Shown: positions 24,380 through 35,663, counted from the stretch's first letter. The stretch is 64,000 bases of DNA from Francisella endosymbiont of Ornithodoros moubata (GCA_002095075.2 LVCE01000004.1:1-64000), one strand, 5' to 3'. Notes: generated by a model from the sequence alone, not told the origin. A program made the numbers and translations.

Positions 24380-25662
24380 TCTTAAAGCTTTTGTAGAGGA
24401 TAACTTCTATTCTCCTGTGGCCGAAAACTTTTGATAACGATAAAGAAGTATCACACTACCACAATACATCAAACAAATGTGGAATTTTTTACACCAGTCA
24501 TCTGACCAGCAGAACTCTTTAAGCTCTCTTATACCTTTACCAAAACCTTATACAATACCAAGAGGTAGATTCATATAAGTCTATTACTGGGACTGCTACT
24601 TCACTTGTGAAGGTTTAAGAGTAGATGGCGAAATTCAAATGATTAAAAATATTGCTGATAACTTTGCATATCTTATAGATACTCTTGGATTTGTACCAAA
24701 TGCTAACAGAAAATATTATCTAACACGCTCTCACCCTCCTTTGCTTTATTTGATTGTGAATATCCTATATCAAGAGCTTGGCATATCTGCTATCGAAAAA
24801 TATCTACCAGCCCTAGAAAAAGAATACTCATTTTGGATGAACTCTCAAAGTAACATCAATGAATTAAATAGATATTGGGATGACTCCGACACTCCTAGAC
24901 TAGAATCATATAGACAAGATATTGAGCATGCAAAAAATATAAAAAAACAAATGGGGTTTTTATCCAAATATTCGTACTGCTTGCGAGTCTGGATGGGATT
25001 TTTCTAGAACTGGTTTGCCAAAGTAGATGATTTTAATACAATCCAAACAACTAATATCTTATCTGTTGATTTTAATAGCTACTTATATGGATTAGAACAT
25101 CTACTACTCGCTAAATGGTTCAGAGAAATTTCAGAACAACAAAAAGCCTCCAAGTATTTAGAGTTAGTAGAAAAAACAACTTATCCAAGATAAGTGTTGG
25201 AAAAGTGAAAAAGAATTTTTTATGATCTAAATTATAATACAACCAAACTTACAGCCATTACAAGCCTAGTGGGAATAACTCCTTTATTTTTAAACATCAC
25301 AACGGATGAGCAAGCTTAGAAAGTTGCTAAAATTATAGAAAAAGATTTTTTAACCGAACATGGTCTTATTACAACTCTTACAAATACAACACAACAATGA
25401 GATTCTTCAAATGGTTGGACTCCGCTACACTTTGAGGCGGTAATATTCTTAAAGAATTATAGATTTGATAAACTTGCAAAAACTATTGCAAAAAAGTTTA
25501 TAAATACAGTTAATGCAAAGTTTAAACAAACTGGAAAAATTTGCGAAAAATACGATGTAATAAACTCTGAACAAAAAGCAAGTAAGGAGACTTGTAGTCC
25601 AAAATGGTTTTGGTTAGACTAATCGAATAGTTGCAAGCTTTATTAAAACGTATAATTTATAA
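24366..25662 (+). pseudogene. treA: trehalase remnant (GH37)
   Basis: Fragments carry the GH37 signatures: IPRGRFI-SYYWDCYF (catalytic-domain signature 1 region, near 24555-24605), then open 24639-25007 with VDGEIQMIKNIADNFAYLID and GFVPNANRKYYLTRSHPPL. Near 25400-25440 the frame gives DSSNGWTPLHFEAV (the QWD..GW.P motif), and near 25610 a relic of the GFGWTNGVV motif. It stops at 25660-25662. Many frameshifts and stops make it inactive. Trehalase splits trehalose, the main haemolymph sugar of arthropods, so its loss is notable in a probable tick symbiont. Confidence 0.7.
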
Positions 25663-25673
25663 AAAGTAATTAT

Positions 25674-25698
25674 TAAAAAATCCTCAACAAAAGGTTTT
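25674..25698 (-). terminator. possible terminator after fba
   Basis: Read on the minus strand, AAAACCTTTTGTTGAGGATTTTTT can fold with CCT pairing AGG and flanking A/T pairs, followed by a T6 run, about 70 bp after the fba stop. The stem is weak and has one mismatch. It may act for both strands. Confidence 0.35.
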
Positions 25699-25767
25699 AG
25701 CTATTATCCATGACTCTAATTTATATATCATTTATCGATTAGTCACAATAAGATTTTAAAATAAAAT

Positions 25768-26832
25768 TTACTTAACAACAGGATCTAGTTCACCATTTTC
25801 ATAACATTGAAACATTGTCTCAAGTGAAATAGGCTTAATCTTACTAGCCATGCCAGCACTCCCAAATACTTCATATCTAGCTTTGCAAATTTCTGACATC
25901 GCAGCTTTAGCAACAGCATTATATTTGCGCGGATCAAATTCAGCTGGATTCTCAGCCAAGAATCTTCTCACAGCGCCAGTAGCTGCCATACGAAGGTCTG
26001 TATCAATATTTACTTTACGCACACCATACTTAGTAGCCTCAACGATTTCCTCTACCGGCACGCCATAAGTCTCTCCCATAGCTCCACCATAAATATTAAT
26101 AACTTCTAGCCAGTCCTGTGGCACAGAAGATGAGCCATGCATTACTAAATGAGTATGAGGGATTCGTGTATGAATTTCTTTTACTCTTTTGATAGATAAC
26201 ACATCACCTGTAGGTGGTTTAGTAAACTTGTAAGCACCATGAGAAGTACCGATAGCTATAGCTAAAGCATCAACTTTAGTTTTTCTGACAAAATCAGCAG
26301 CTTCTTCAGGGTCAGTAAGTAACTGATCCATAGATAAAGTACCTTCAGCACCTACACTATCTTCTTCCCCAGCTTGCCCTGTTTCTAATGAACCAAGACA
26401 ACCTAACTCACCCTCAACTGATACCCCACAAGCATGAGCCATCTCAGCTACAGTTTTTGTAACATTAACATTATACTCGTAATCTGATGGAGTCTTGCCA
26501 TCTGATTTTAAAGAACCATCCATCATTACAGATGAAAAGCCTAATTGTATAGATCTTTGACAAACTGATGGAGATGTACCATGATCTTGGTGCATACATA
26601 CTGGTATATGTGGATATTCTTCTATCGCAGCTAAAACTAGATGTCTAATAAAAGATGCACCTGCATACTTTCTTGCTCCAGCAGAACCTTGTAAAATAAC
26701 CGGTGAGTTAACCTTATCTGCAGCTTCCATAACAGCCCTAACCTGCTCAAGGTTATTAACATTAAAAGCTGGTAATCCATAACCATGCTCAGCAGCATGA
26801 TCCAATAGTTGACGTAATGAAACTAAAGCCAT
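25768..26832 (-). CDS. fba: fructose-bisphosphate aldolase, class II
   Basis: Converts fructose-1,6-bisphosphate to dihydroxyacetone phosphate and glyceraldehyde-3-phosphate. The 354-residue protein carries class II zinc-site and active-site motifs ([42 protein letters not shown]) and matches the larger Calvin-cycle subtype. It is the last gene of the tkt-gapA-pgk-pyk-fba operon, starting 13 bp after pyk, with a GGAGATAATAATA ribosome-binding site. The sequence is intact with no unusual features. Confidence 0.95.
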   Translation of the reverse strand: MALVSLRQLLDHAAEHGYGLPAFNVNNLEQVRAVMEAADKVNSPVILQGSAGARKYAGASFIRHLVLAAIEEYPHIPVCMHQDHGTSPSVCQRSIQLGFSSVMMDGSLKSDGKTPSDYEYNVNVTKTVAEMAHACGVSVEGELGCLGSLETGQAGEEDSVGAEGTLSMDQLLTDPEEAADFVRKTKVDALAIAIGTSHGAYKFTKPPTGDVLSIKRVKEIHTRIPHTHLVMHGSSSVPQDWLEVINIYGGAMGETYGVPVEEIVEATKYGVRKVNIDTDLRMAATGAVRRFLAENPAEFDPRKYNAVAKAAMSEICKARYEVFGSAGMASKIKPISLETMFQCYENGELDPVVK

Positions 26833-26845
26833 TATTATTATCTCC

Positions 26846-28282
26846 TTATCTTACCTGACCTGCAATTATTACTTTAATCTTATTAGTACTTCCATGAACA
26901 CCCATACTATCACCACTAGTAAGGACAAAAATATCACCATTTTTAGCCAGCTTTCTGTCCTCTAACTCCATAGATGCTGATCTATTTACATATAATTTAG
27001 ACATCCTAGTTGAGTCAAAGTATATTGGTATCACTCCTCTAAACAAAGTCATTGCACCTAAAGTTGTAGCATTTCTTGATAATGCATAGATAGGTAAATC
27101 AGTATTGATACGTGACATCCAACGCGAAGTATTACCACCTTCTGTCAATACGATTAATCCTTTAGCACCGATATCATTGGCAATTTTAACTGCTGCAACT
27201 GATACAGCATGATCAATCCTATCACAGTCAGCTATCTTTTGCTTTTTAGAAACGTGTGTATACTTACTTTTCTCCGCTGATTCACATATTCTTGACATCG
27301 CAGAAACTGTCTCAACAGGATATTTACCTACTGCTGTTTCAGCTGATAGCATCACAGCATCAGTACCATCAAATACAGCATTGGCAACATCAGATGCCTC
27401 AGCACGAGTTGGTGAAGAGTTATCTATCATCGACTCCATCATTTGTGTAGCCGTAATAGAACCTTTTTCATTTCTTCTAGCTGTACTAATAATAAGCTTT
27501 TGTACAGTTGGTACATTCTCATCACTAATTTCAACAGCTAAATCACCACGCGCCACCATTACAAGGTCAGAAGCATCAACAATACTCTTAAGATTATCTT
27601 CTAATACAGCCTCTGCTCGCTCAATTTTAGCTACTATTGCAGGTCTCCAGCCAGCTTCGTGGACAAGTTGACGTGCATACTCCATATCCTTACCATCCCT
27701 GACAAATGATACCGCTAAGAAATCCACTTGTAGCATTGCTGCTATTTTTATATCCTCTTTATCTTTCTCAGTAAGTGCAAGTGCTGTAAGTCCACCGCCT
27801 TTCTTATTGATACCTTTATTATTAGAAACTTTACCACCAATGACAACTTTGGTGACTGCTTTATTTCCTTTTACTGAGTCAACCTCTAAGACAATTTTGC
27901 CATCATCTACAAGTAGTATATCATCTTTTTTCACATCTTGAATAAGCTCTTTATAGTCAATGCCTACAACATTCTCATCACCATCACTAACGCCAAGTTC
28001 AGCATCAAGCGTAAACTTTTGATCTTTTTTAATCTCTACAGAGCCATTTTTAAATTTTGATAATCTGATTTTTGGTCCCTGCAGATCAGCTAAAATACCA
28101 ACATAAGTATCTTGCTCTTTAGCAATCTGACGAATCAGCTCGACTCTCTTACGATGATCTTCAGCAGAGCCATGCGAGAAATTACATCTGACTGCATTAA
28201 CACCTGCTTTAATCATTTCTGTTAAAGCTTCTCTTGATTCACTTGCAGGACCAAGAGTAGCTAAAATTTTCGTTCTTCTCAT
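26846..28282 (-). CDS. pyk: pyruvate kinase
   Basis: Catalyses phosphoenolpyruvate + ADP to pyruvate + ATP. The 478-residue intact protein contains [12 protein letters not shown] at the N-terminus, the catalytic-Lys region [24 protein letters not shown], and [12 protein letters not shown], followed by the regulatory C-domain. It starts 14 bp downstream of pgk, within the glycolytic operon. Confidence 0.96.
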   Translation of the reverse strand: MRRTKILATLGPASESREALTEMIKAGVNAVRCNFSHGSAEDHRKRVELIRQIAKEQDTYVGILADLQGPKIRLSKFKNGSVEIKKDQKFTLDAELGVSDGDENVVGIDYKELIQDVKKDDILLVDDGKIVLEVDSVKGNKAVTKVVIGGKVSNNKGINKKGGGLTALALTEKDKEDIKIAAMLQVDFLAVSFVRDGKDMEYARQLVHEAGWRPAIVAKIERAEAVLEDNLKSIVDASDLVMVARGDLAVEISDENVPTVQKLIISTARRNEKGSITATQMMESMIDNSSPTRAEASDVANAVFDGTDAVMLSAETAVGKYPVETVSAMSRICESAEKSKYTHVSKKQKIADCDRIDHAVSVAAVKIANDIGAKGLIVLTEGGNTSRWMSRINTDLPIYALSRNATTLGAMTLFRGVIPIYFDSTRMSKLYVNRSASMELEDRKLAKNGDIFVLTSGDSMGVHGSTNKIKVIIAGQVR

Positions 28283-28296
28283 ATAATTATCCTAAA

Positions 28297-29475
28297 TTAC
28301 CTAGTTGCTTTTTCTTTGAGTATCTCTACAGCTGGTAATTTTTTACCTTCAAAAAATTCTAGGAACGTCCCACCAGCTGTTGATATATAAGAAACTTGAT
28401 CTTTGATGCCAAATTTTTCTATCGCGGCAATAGTATCACCACCACCAGCTACTGAAAAAGCAACCGACTGTGCTATAGCCAAAGATAAAGCTTTTGTTCC
28501 TGCGGCATAATTATCAAACTCAAATACTCCAATAGGACCATTCCATAAGATAGTATTTACTGATTTTAGCAGTTCAGCAATTTCCTTTTCAGATTCTGGA
28601 CCTATATCTAGAATCATCTCATCATCAGTAACATCAGAGACTTTTTTAGTGATTGCTTGTGCATTTTCACTAAACTCTTTAGCTACTCTTACATCAACTG
28701 GTATAGGAATATTAACTCCTAGAGTTCTAGCTTTAGCTAAAATATCTCTTACTTCAGCGACAAGGTCTTGTTCATACAATGAATTACCAACATTATAACC
28801 TTCTGCTTTTAGAAAAGTATTAGCAATACCACCACCAACGATAAGAATCTCAACCTTATCAAGAAGGTTATATAGCAATGATAGCTTAGTTGAGACTTTA
28901 GATCCTCCAACTATCGCAGCCATTGGTTTTTTAGGCGATTTCAAAGCTTTTTCTAGCGCTTGAATTTCATTAGTTAATAATATCCCAGCACATGCTACTG
29001 GTACATACTTAGCAACCCCATAAGTAGAAGCTTGTGCTCTATGTGCTGTAGCAAAGGCATCCATCACAAAAATATCACCTAAGCTCGCAATCTTTTTAGA
29101 TAAATCTTCATCTGATTTTTTCTCACCGTTGTTAAAGCGTACATTTTCACACATAACAATTTCACCAGCTTTAACATCAACACCACCTAACCAGCCTTTA
29201 GCAAACTTAACTGGCTTATTGATAATTTGAGACAAAGCTTCTGCTACTGGCTCTAGAGAAAACTGAGGATTATATTCACCCTCTGTAGGACGACCAAGAT
29301 GCGACATCAAAATCACAGCGCCACCCTGATCTAAAATATATTGAATAGTTGGAATAGCAGCTTCAATTCTAACCTTACTTGTTACCTTACCATCTTTAAC
29401 AGGTACATTAAAGTCCACTCTAACCAAGACTTTTTTATCTTTTAGATCAACATCTTTTAATGTTAGAAAACCCAT
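28297..29475 (-). CDS. pgk: phosphoglycerate kinase
   Basis: Transfers the acyl phosphate of 1,3-bisphosphoglycerate to ADP. The intact 392-residue protein has [32 protein letters not shown] and the nucleotide-binding [13 protein letters not shown]. It starts 18 bp after gapA. All expected substrate-binding residues that can be recognised by eye are present. Confidence 0.96.
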   Translation of the reverse strand: MGFLTLKDVDLKDKKVLVRVDFNVPVKDGKVTSKVRIEAAIPTIQYILDQGGAVILMSHLGRPTEGEYNPQFSLEPVAEALSQIINKPVKFAKGWLGGVDVKAGEIVMCENVRFNNGEKKSDEDLSKKIASLGDIFVMDAFATAHRAQASTYGVAKYVPVACAGILLTNEIQALEKALKSPKKPMAAIVGGSKVSTKLSLLYNLLDKVEILIVGGGIANTFLKAEGYNVGNSLYEQDLVAEVRDILAKARTLGVNIPIPVDVRVAKEFSENAQAITKKVSDVTDDEMILDIGPESEKEIAELLKSVNTILWNGPIGVFEFDNYAAGTKALSLAIAQSVAFSVAGGGDTIAAIEKFGIKDQVSYISTAGGTFLEFFEGKKLPAVEILKEKATR

Positions 29476-29493
29476 TTATATCACCTATAATGT

Positions 29494-30495
29494 TTATAGA
29501 GCTCCAAAGTACTCTACTACTCTAACCATTTGATTTATATAAGACATTTCATTGTCATACCAAGATACCACTTTAACTAGAGACTTATCACCTAGTGAAG
29601 TAACTTTAGTTTGAGTTGCATCGAATAATGAACCTTCAGAGACCCCTATAACATCACTAGACACTAACTCTTCTTCTGTATAACCAAAAGATTCATTTGC
29701 AGCAGCTTTCATCGCAGTGTTAACATCTTCAGATGTCACACTCTTAGATACCACAGCAACAAGCTCAGTTAACGATCCAGTTGATACAGGAACACGTTGA
29801 GCAGCACCATCTAATTTACCAGCTAATTCTGGAACTACTAGACCGATAGCCTTAGCTGCCCCAGTTGAGTTAGGCACTATATTTACAGCTGCTGCTCTTG
29901 CACGACGGAAGTCATTTTTTGCATGAGGAGCATCTAGAGTATTTTGGTCACCTGTATAAGCATGAATAGTTGTCATAAAGCCACTTTCAATTGTTGCTAA
30001 ATCATGAAGACCTTTAGCCATAGGAGCCAGACAGTTAGTTGTACAAGAAGCAGCAGATATAATCTTGTCATCTGCATTTAGGATATAGTGGTTAACACCA
30101 AATACTACAGTTGGTAGATCATTACCAGCTGGAGCAGAAATAACTACTTTTTTAGCACCAGCATCAAGATGAGCTTGTGATTTTGCTTTTGATACATAGA
30201 AACCTGTACACTCTAGCACAAGGTCTACATTTAATTCACTCCAAGGTAAATTAACTGCATCTTTTTCAGTATATATCTTAATCTCTTTACCATCTACAAC
30301 TATAGAGTTTTCTTTTGCTACCGTTACAGCTGCTTTTGAGAATCTACCTTGAGCAGAATCATATTTTAATAAGTGTGCTAACATCTTTGGATTTGTTAAA
30401 TCATTAATCGCTACAATCTCAATGTTATCTTTACAAAACATTTGACGAAATGCTAAACGACCAATTCTACCGAAACCATTAATTGCAACTCTCAT
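29494..30495 (-). CDS. gapA: glyceraldehyde-3-phosphate dehydrogenase
   Basis: NAD-dependent oxidation and phosphorylation of glyceraldehyde-3-phosphate. The 333-residue intact product has the Rossmann start [17 protein letters not shown], the catalytic cysteine in [12 protein letters not shown] and WYDNEMSY near the C-terminus. It is the second gene of the operon after tkt (36-bp gap, AAGGAG site). Confidence 0.96.
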   Translation of the reverse strand: MRVAINGFGRIGRLAFRQMFCKDNIEIVAINDLTNPKMLAHLLKYDSAQGRFSKAAVTVAKENSIVVDGKEIKIYTEKDAVNLPWSELNVDLVLECTGFYVSKAKSQAHLDAGAKKVVISAPAGNDLPTVVFGVNHYILNADDKIISAASCTTNCLAPMAKGLHDLATIESGFMTTIHAYTGDQNTLDAPHAKNDFRRARAAAVNIVPNSTGAAKAIGLVVPELAGKLDGAAQRVPVSTGSLTELVAVVSKSVTSEDVNTAMKAAANESFGYTEEELVSSDVIGVSEGSLFDATQTKVTSLGDKSLVKVVSWYDNEMSYINQMVRVVEYFGAL

Positions 30496-30531
30496 TTTAA
30501 TCTCCTTAAGATATTACCTTGCGAAAGTTTA

Positions 30532-32523
30532 TTACACATATTTAGCAACAATATTGCTAATATTTTTTACAGTAAATCCAAAATGCTTAAATAAATCTTC
30601 AGCTGGTGCCGACTCACCAAAGCTATAGATTCCTTTTACTTCTCCTCCAGCTTTTGGCATATATTTATACCATATATCAGGTTGTGCCATTTCAACAAAA
30701 ACTGCGGGAATGTCATCTTTTATTACTGATTTTTTATACTCTTGAGTTTGAGCAGCAAAAACTTCTACACACGGTATAGAAGCAACATTTATCTTTATAC
30801 CTTTCTTTTCAAATTCACTAGCTACATTGACAGCAAGTTCAACTTCAGATCCTGTCGCAACAATAGTTAATTTAGCGTCAGCATAGTATTTAACTAGATA
30901 GCCACCTTTAGCAATATTTGCAACTTGATGTTGTGATTGCACTATTAGCATTAAGTTTTGACGCGTTAATACCATTATGCTTGGAGTATCTTTTGATTTT
31001 ACCGCTTGATGCCACGCTATCATTGTCTCAACCGTATCAGCAGGTCGCCAAACATTAAGGTTAGGTATAAGTCTTAAGCTTGGAATATGTTCTATAGGCT
31101 GGTGTGTTGGTCCATCCTCACCTAAACCGATAGAGTCATGTGACATAACATGTACCACAGGCTGCTTCATCAATGCTGACATCCTTATAGCATTTCTTAA
31201 ATAATCGCTAAATACTAAGAATGTACCACCATAAGGTTTGATGCCACCATATAAACTTAAACCATTCATTATTGCAGCCATTCCAAATTCTCTAACACCA
31301 TAAGAAAGATAATTTGCACTTTCTTCAGTATTATTTAACCAGACTGAACCACTCCAATTAGTGTTATTTGAGCCTGTCAAGTCAGCTGACCCACCAAACA
31401 TCTCTGGCATATTATTACACAAGACTTCAAGTGCCATTTGTGAAGCTTTACGTGTTGCCACTTTGATAGGGTTGCTCAGTTGCGAAGCTATATAGTCATT
31501 AATAGAGTCTTCTAATTCGACAGGTAACTCTTTGTTTAAAATTCTTTCAAACTCTTTAAACCTAGGGCTATCTTTGAATAAATCCCATTGCTTTTGCCAA
31601 TTTGCCTCTAAAGCTTGTCCTTTTTCTTTAGCATCCCAGTATTTGTAAACAGCTTGGGGTATTTCAAAAGCTTGATAATTCCAGTTAAGCTCTTTAGCAG
31701 CTGAAGCTCTTTCTCGCTCATTTAAAGGTGAGCCATGCACAGAAGCAGTCCCAGCCTTCTCAGGTGAGCCAAAACCAATTATAGTTTTACAACAAATTAA
31801 TGTTGGCTTTTGCTGCTGTGCATGAGCTCCATTTATAGCTTTTTCTATCGCAGCAAAATCATGACCATCTACATTTTCTATAACATGCCAACCATAAGCC
31901 CTAAATCTCCCAGGCGTATTATCACTAAACCAACTTCTAGTATCACCATCTATTGAAATATTATTATCATCCCAAAATACTACTAATTTGTTTAGACCTA
32001 GAGTTCCTGCTAATGAGCATGCTTCATGCGAAAGACCCTCCATTAAACATCCATCACCTAAAAATACATAAGTGTGATGATCTATAACTTTTAAATCTGT
32101 CGTATTGTATCTTTGAGATAAGAGTTTTTCACCTAAAGCCATACCAACAGCATTTGCCACTCCTTGACCTAGTGGTCCAGTTGTAGTTTCAACTCCTGGT
32201 GTATAGCCATACTCAGGATGTCCTGGAGTTTTTGAATGTAGCTGTCTGAATTTTTTAATATCCTCAATAGATACATCGTATCCAGTTAGATGTAACAAAG
32301 AATATAAAAGCATTGAGCCATGTCCATTTGAAAGAACAAATCTATCTCTATTTATCCAATGTGGATTGTTAGGATTGTGCTTAAGAAACCTTGTCCAAAG
32401 TACTGTAGCAATATCAGCCATACCCATAGGCATTCCAGGATGCCCTGATTTAGCCTTAAGTGTTGCATCAATAGATAAAAACCTTATAGCATTTGAAAAT
32501 TCACGTGGAATAGATAAAGACAT
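30532..32523 (-). CDS. tkt: transketolase
   Basis: Thiamine-diphosphate enzyme exchanging two-carbon units between pentose-phosphate and glycolytic sugars. The full-length 663-residue protein has the N-terminal KAKSGHPGMPMGMADIATVL, the ThDP/metal motif GDGCLMEGLSHE, and the pyrimidine domain with GLGEDGPTHQPIEH. It is the first gene of a five-gene glycolytic operon, and its promoter must lie in the 138-bp divergent gap (32,524-32,661) with yceD. Intact. Confidence 0.96.
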   Translation of the reverse strand: MSLSIPREFSNAIRFLSIDATLKAKSGHPGMPMGMADIATVLWTRFLKHNPNNPHWINRDRFVLSNGHGSMLLYSLLHLTGYDVSIEDIKKFRQLHSKTPGHPEYGYTPGVETTTGPLGQGVANAVGMALGEKLLSQRYNTTDLKVIDHHTYVFLGDGCLMEGLSHEACSLAGTLGLNKLVVFWDDNNISIDGDTRSWFSDNTPGRFRAYGWHVIENVDGHDFAAIEKAINGAHAQQQKPTLICCKTIIGFGSPEKAGTASVHGSPLNERERASAAKELNWNYQAFEIPQAVYKYWDAKEKGQALEANWQKQWDLFKDSPRFKEFERILNKELPVELEDSINDYIASQLSNPIKVATRKASQMALEVLCNNMPEMFGGSADLTGSNNTNWSGSVWLNNTEESANYLSYGVREFGMAAIMNGLSLYGGIKPYGGTFLVFSDYLRNAIRMSALMKQPVVHVMSHDSIGLGEDGPTHQPIEHIPSLRLIPNLNVWRPADTVETMIAWHQAVKSKDTPSIMVLTRQNLMLIVQSQHQVANIAKGGYLVKYYADAKLTIVATGSEVELAVNVASEFEKKGIKINVASIPCVEVFAAQTQEYKKSVIKDDIPAVFVEMAQPDIWYKYMPKAGGEVKGIYSFGESAPAEDLFKHFGFTVKNISNIVAKYV

Positions 32524-32661
32524 TAGTTATTTAAACCCTTACTTATGTGATTGTTAATTTTTTTAAAAAAACTATATATGATGATACAATAGAGCCTTTC
32601 ATAAAACAAGAAATCTATATACAATAATTATTACTAACAAAATACCCCAGTAATAGCGAAG
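32524..32661. promoter_or_regulatory. divergent promoter region between tkt and yceD
   Basis: An A/T-rich 138-bp gap separates two divergent operons. TACAAT near 32,585 is a plausible plus-strand -10 box, but no strong -35 partner is evident. No operator-like repeat was recognised. Confidence 0.35.
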
Positions 32662-33072
32662 ATGGAAGGTAAGCATAGTCAGATAAATTACTCAATATAT
32701 GCCAAGCAAAAAAGAGAATTGGAAAATATTGAGATAACCATTGAGCAACTTGATCAGATTTCTGATTTCATCACAGCTACTCCTCACACATTTGTATGCT
32801 CATTTTCTTTTTTTGAAGAAAAAAATCATGCGTGCATTAAATATTCAATCAAAAGTACATTACAACTTATTTGCCAAGATTCTTTAAAGGTATTTGACCA
32901 TGATTTTGACATAACAAATACTATAATAATTGCTGAGGATGACAGACTAGTAGAAGATAGTCTTCATGAACCTTTTATATGTAAAAGTGCAATTATCGAT
33001 CTAAAGGATTTAATTAAAGAAGAGATACTTTTAGACCTACCTTTAATACCAAAAAAACACAAGCACTTGTAA
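32662..33072 (+). CDS. yceD: YceD/DUF177 protein, C-terminus lost by poly(A) frameshift
   Basis: YceD-family protein, always next to rpmF and linked to large-subunit or 23S rRNA accumulation. The visible product is 136 residues, with family features LICQDSLKVFDHDFD (the former zinc-like CxxC region, here with a single Cys) and DLKDLIKEEILLDLPLIP. It stops at 33,070-33,072 just after an A7 run at about 33,050-33,056. One frame change restores STCKNIKKHSYYSGQENV and the conserved YceD tail RNPFEILKTLK, ending at TAG 33,161-33,163. The gene is therefore frameshifted relative to its relatives, unless slippage on the A tract rescues it. Confidence 0.7.
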   Translation: MEGKHSQINYSIYAKQKRELENIEITIEQLDQISDFITATPHTFVCSFSFFEEKNHACIKYSIKSTLQLICQDSLKVFDHDFDITNTIIIAEDDRLVEDSLHEPFICKSAIIDLKDLIKEEILLDLPLIPKKHKHL

Positions 33073-33207
33073 AAATATAAAAAAACATTCATACTATAGT
33101 GGACAAGAAAATGTTATACAAAAGAAAAGGAATCCTTTTGAGATTCTTAAAACACTCAAGTAGTATACATAATTTAGAATATAAAAAACACTAATAGGTT
33201 ATCTAAA

Positions 33208-33391
33208 ATGGCTGTACAACAAAATAAAAAAAGCAGATCAAAGAGAGACATGAGAAGATCTCACAGCTCTTTAATTACTCCTACTCTATCTACTGATAAA
33301 TCAACAGGTGAACTACATTTAAGACATCATGTATCACCTAATGGTTTCTAATAAGGGTAGAAAAGTAGTAGAAACTAAATCTGAAGACTAA
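33208..33391 (+). pseudogene. rpmF: rpmF, ribosomal protein L32, with 2-base deletion near the C-terminus
   Basis: L32 is a small zinc-ribbon-like protein of the 50S subunit. From ATG 33,208 the frame encodes 47 residues, [20 protein letters not shown] through [10 protein letters not shown], then TAA at 33,349-33,351. After the stop, the other frame reads KGRKVVETKSED to TAA 33,389-33,391, which is the missing L32 C-terminus. A normal YY-encoding stretch has apparently lost two bases (TTCTAATAAGGG). The remaining 47-residue protein lacks the last 13 or so residues. Either truncated L32 is tolerated, or the site is a sequencing error, or it is corrected during expression. Confidence 0.75.
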
Positions 33392-33490
33392 TATTTCCCA
33401 TCAACACTTTTAAATCAGCTTATCTACATGACAGTTAAATATTAATGATGAGCAATAGACAATTAGAGATATAGGAAGTTTTATACTATT

Positions 33491-34537
33491 ATGGGTTACA
33501 AAATATCTATAGATACAATGGGTGGAGATCACGGCTTTAATACTACTATCCCAGCGGCTCTTGAAGCAGTAAAAAAAGACTCTAATTTACAAATAGTATT
33601 AGTTGGAGATCATCATAAAGTTAAAAGAGCTTTAGACAGATATTCAAAAGTTAAGAAAATAAAACTACCAGTTTTACAAAGAATAGCTATTCATCATGCT
33701 AGCGAGACAGTTAGTATGGATGAATCACCATCTATTGCTGTTAGAAAGAAAAAAGATTCTTCTATGCGCGTAGCTATTAACCTTGTTAAAGATGGTACTG
33801 CTGATGCCTGCGTCAGTGCTGGTAATACTGGGGCGCTAATGGCTACATCAAAATTTGTATTAAAAACCATTAATGGTGTTGATCGTCCTGCTATTGTTTA
33901 TGCATTACCTGCATTCAACAGAGAAACTAAACAACTTAGTAAAACTTATATGCTTGACCTTGGTGCAAATGTGGTTTGTACATCAGAACAACTTTTCCAA
34001 TTTGCAATCATGGGATCAATATTAGCAGCAAGTTCAAAAGGTATTGCTGAACCTAGAGTTTCATTACTAAACATAGGTGAAGAAGAAATGAAAGGTCTAG
34101 ATAATATCAAAAATGCTGCAAAATTATTACAAGGTTGCGATTTTATTAATTATAATGGCTATATTGAAGGTAAATATATTTTTGATGATACCACTGATGT
34201 AATAGTCTGCGATGGTTTTGTTGGCAATGTTTCTCTAAAAACAATGGAAGGAAGCTTAAGGCTTATAGAGTCTCTTATCAAAAAAACAATACAAGAAAGC
34301 TCTTGGCTAATGAAAATTCCTATAGTAATGACATTACCAATATTCAAAAAAATGAAAAAAGGTATGAATCTTGATAGCTTTAATGGTGCATCACTACTAG
34401 GTTTAACTGGCATAGTGGTTAAAAGCCATGGTGGAGCAAGCGCTAATGCTTTTGAGACCGCAATCTATGAAGCTATCAAAGAAATTAAATACAATATTCC
34501 TAAAACAATTCAAGAATCTTTAGAAAAAGTTCTTTAA
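33491..34537 (+). CDS. plsX: phosphate acyltransferase PlsX
   Basis: Makes acyl-phosphate from acyl-ACP for phospholipid synthesis with PlsY. The 348-residue protein is intact, with ISIDTMGGDHG at the start, SAGNTGALMA, LDLGANVVCT and IVCDGFVGNVSLK. It is followed by fabH after about 100 bp in the standard rpmF-plsX-fab order. Confidence 0.94.
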   Translation: MGYKISIDTMGGDHGFNTTIPAALEAVKKDSNLQIVLVGDHHKVKRALDRYSKVKKIKLPVLQRIAIHHASETVSMDESPSIAVRKKKDSSMRVAINLVKDGTADACVSAGNTGALMATSKFVLKTINGVDRPAIVYALPAFNRETKQLSKTYMLDLGANVVCTSEQLFQFAIMGSILAASSKGIAEPRVSLLNIGEEEMKGLDNIKNAAKLLQGCDFINYNGYIEGKYIFDDTTDVIVCDGFVGNVSLKTMEGSLRLIESLIKKTIQESSWLMKIPIVMTLPIFKKMKKGMNLDSFNGASLLGLTGIVVKSHGGASANAFETAIYEAIKEIKYNIPKTIQESLEKVL

Positions 34538-34641
34538 TCTTTCTTATTCATGCTAAAATAAATATCGAGCTATATGGCGAAAAGGCGAAATCTTATGGTT
34601 TTTTGTTGTTAATCATAATTTAAAGTAGGTATAACTATATA

Positions 34642-35613
34642 ATGTTTTCACAAATACTAGGTACAGGAAGTTACTTGCCTGAAAAAATCTTAACTAATGA
34701 AGATATAAGTAAATTTGTTGATACTTCAGATGAGTGGATCAAACAAAGAGTCGGTATAGAAAGACGTCATTGCGCTAATGAAATAGAAACAACAAGCTAT
34801 ATGGCTACACAATCAGCTAAAAACGCTCTTGAAGCAGCGCAACTAACTGCTAATGATATCGATACGATAATTGTTGCAACAAGTACCCCTGATTTTATAA
34901 TGCCTTCAACAGCCTCGATGATTCATCAGAACCTACAAATAGATAATTTCAAGGTGCGCTGTTTTGATATTTCAGCTGCTTGTAGTGGATTTGTTTATGC
35001 TCTAGATATCGCTAAGCAGTACATAGAGGCTGGTGTCTCAAAAAATATTCTTGTAATCGGTGCTGAAAAAATGACGCGTGTCTTAGATTGGAATGATCGC
35101 TCAACATGCGTACTTTTTGGTGATGGTGCTGGTGCTGTTGTAATTTCAACAAGCCAAGAAAAAAAGATATTATCATCTTTACTTTTCACAGATGGCTCGT
35201 GTTTGAATATGCTGAATATCCCAAATAATTTACCAACTTCAAGAGGACAAAACATAAATATTGATCCTTACTTAATAATGGAAGGTAATAAGGTTTTTAA
35301 ATTTGCTATTTCACGCTTATCTTCATTAGCTAATGAACTAATACAAGAAGCTGGAATAAAAGCTAGTGATATTGATTGGCTTGTACCTCATCAAGCAAAC
35401 TATAGAATACTTAACTCAACTGCCAAAAAAATTGACATGCCAATGTCTAAGGTAGTCACAACACTACAAGACCATGGCAACACATCAGCAGCCTCTATCC
35501 CATTAGCTTTAGATCATGCTGTAAGAACAAATAAAATAAAACCTGGTGATACAATAATCTCTGAAGCATTCGGAGCTGGATTTGTCTGGGGCGGTTTTAT
35601 CGCAAAGATATAA
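34642..35613 (+). CDS. fabH: beta-ketoacyl-ACP synthase III (FabH)
   Basis: Starts fatty-acid synthesis by condensing acetyl-CoA with malonyl-ACP. The 323-residue intact protein has the catalytic Cys in ISAACSGFVYAL, His in VPHQANYRI and Asn in GNTSAASIPLAL. FGAGFVWGG closes the protein. It belongs to the fab operon. Confidence 0.95.
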   Translation: MFSQILGTGSYLPEKILTNEDISKFVDTSDEWIKQRVGIERRHCANEIETTSYMATQSAKNALEAAQLTANDIDTIIVATSTPDFIMPSTASMIHQNLQIDNFKVRCFDISAACSGFVYALDIAKQYIEAGVSKNILVIGAEKMTRVLDWNDRSTCVLFGDGAGAVVISTSQEKKILSSLLFTDGSCLNMLNIPNNLPTSRGQNINIDPYLIMEGNKVFKFAISRLSSLANELIQEAGIKASDIDWLVPHQANYRILNSTAKKIDMPMSKVVTTLQDHGNTSAASIPLALDHAVRTNKIKPGDTIISEAFGAGFVWGGFIAKI

Positions 35614-35663
35614 TCTTTTTATAAATTTATTATTTTTAAAAGCATAAAAGGAGGATTATTATT

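Noticed and set aside
34561-34600. Possible structured RNA upstream of fabH (GGCGAAAAGGCGAAATC)
   Set aside because: Short direct repeat GGCGAAA only; no extended stem or known regulatory RNA shape.
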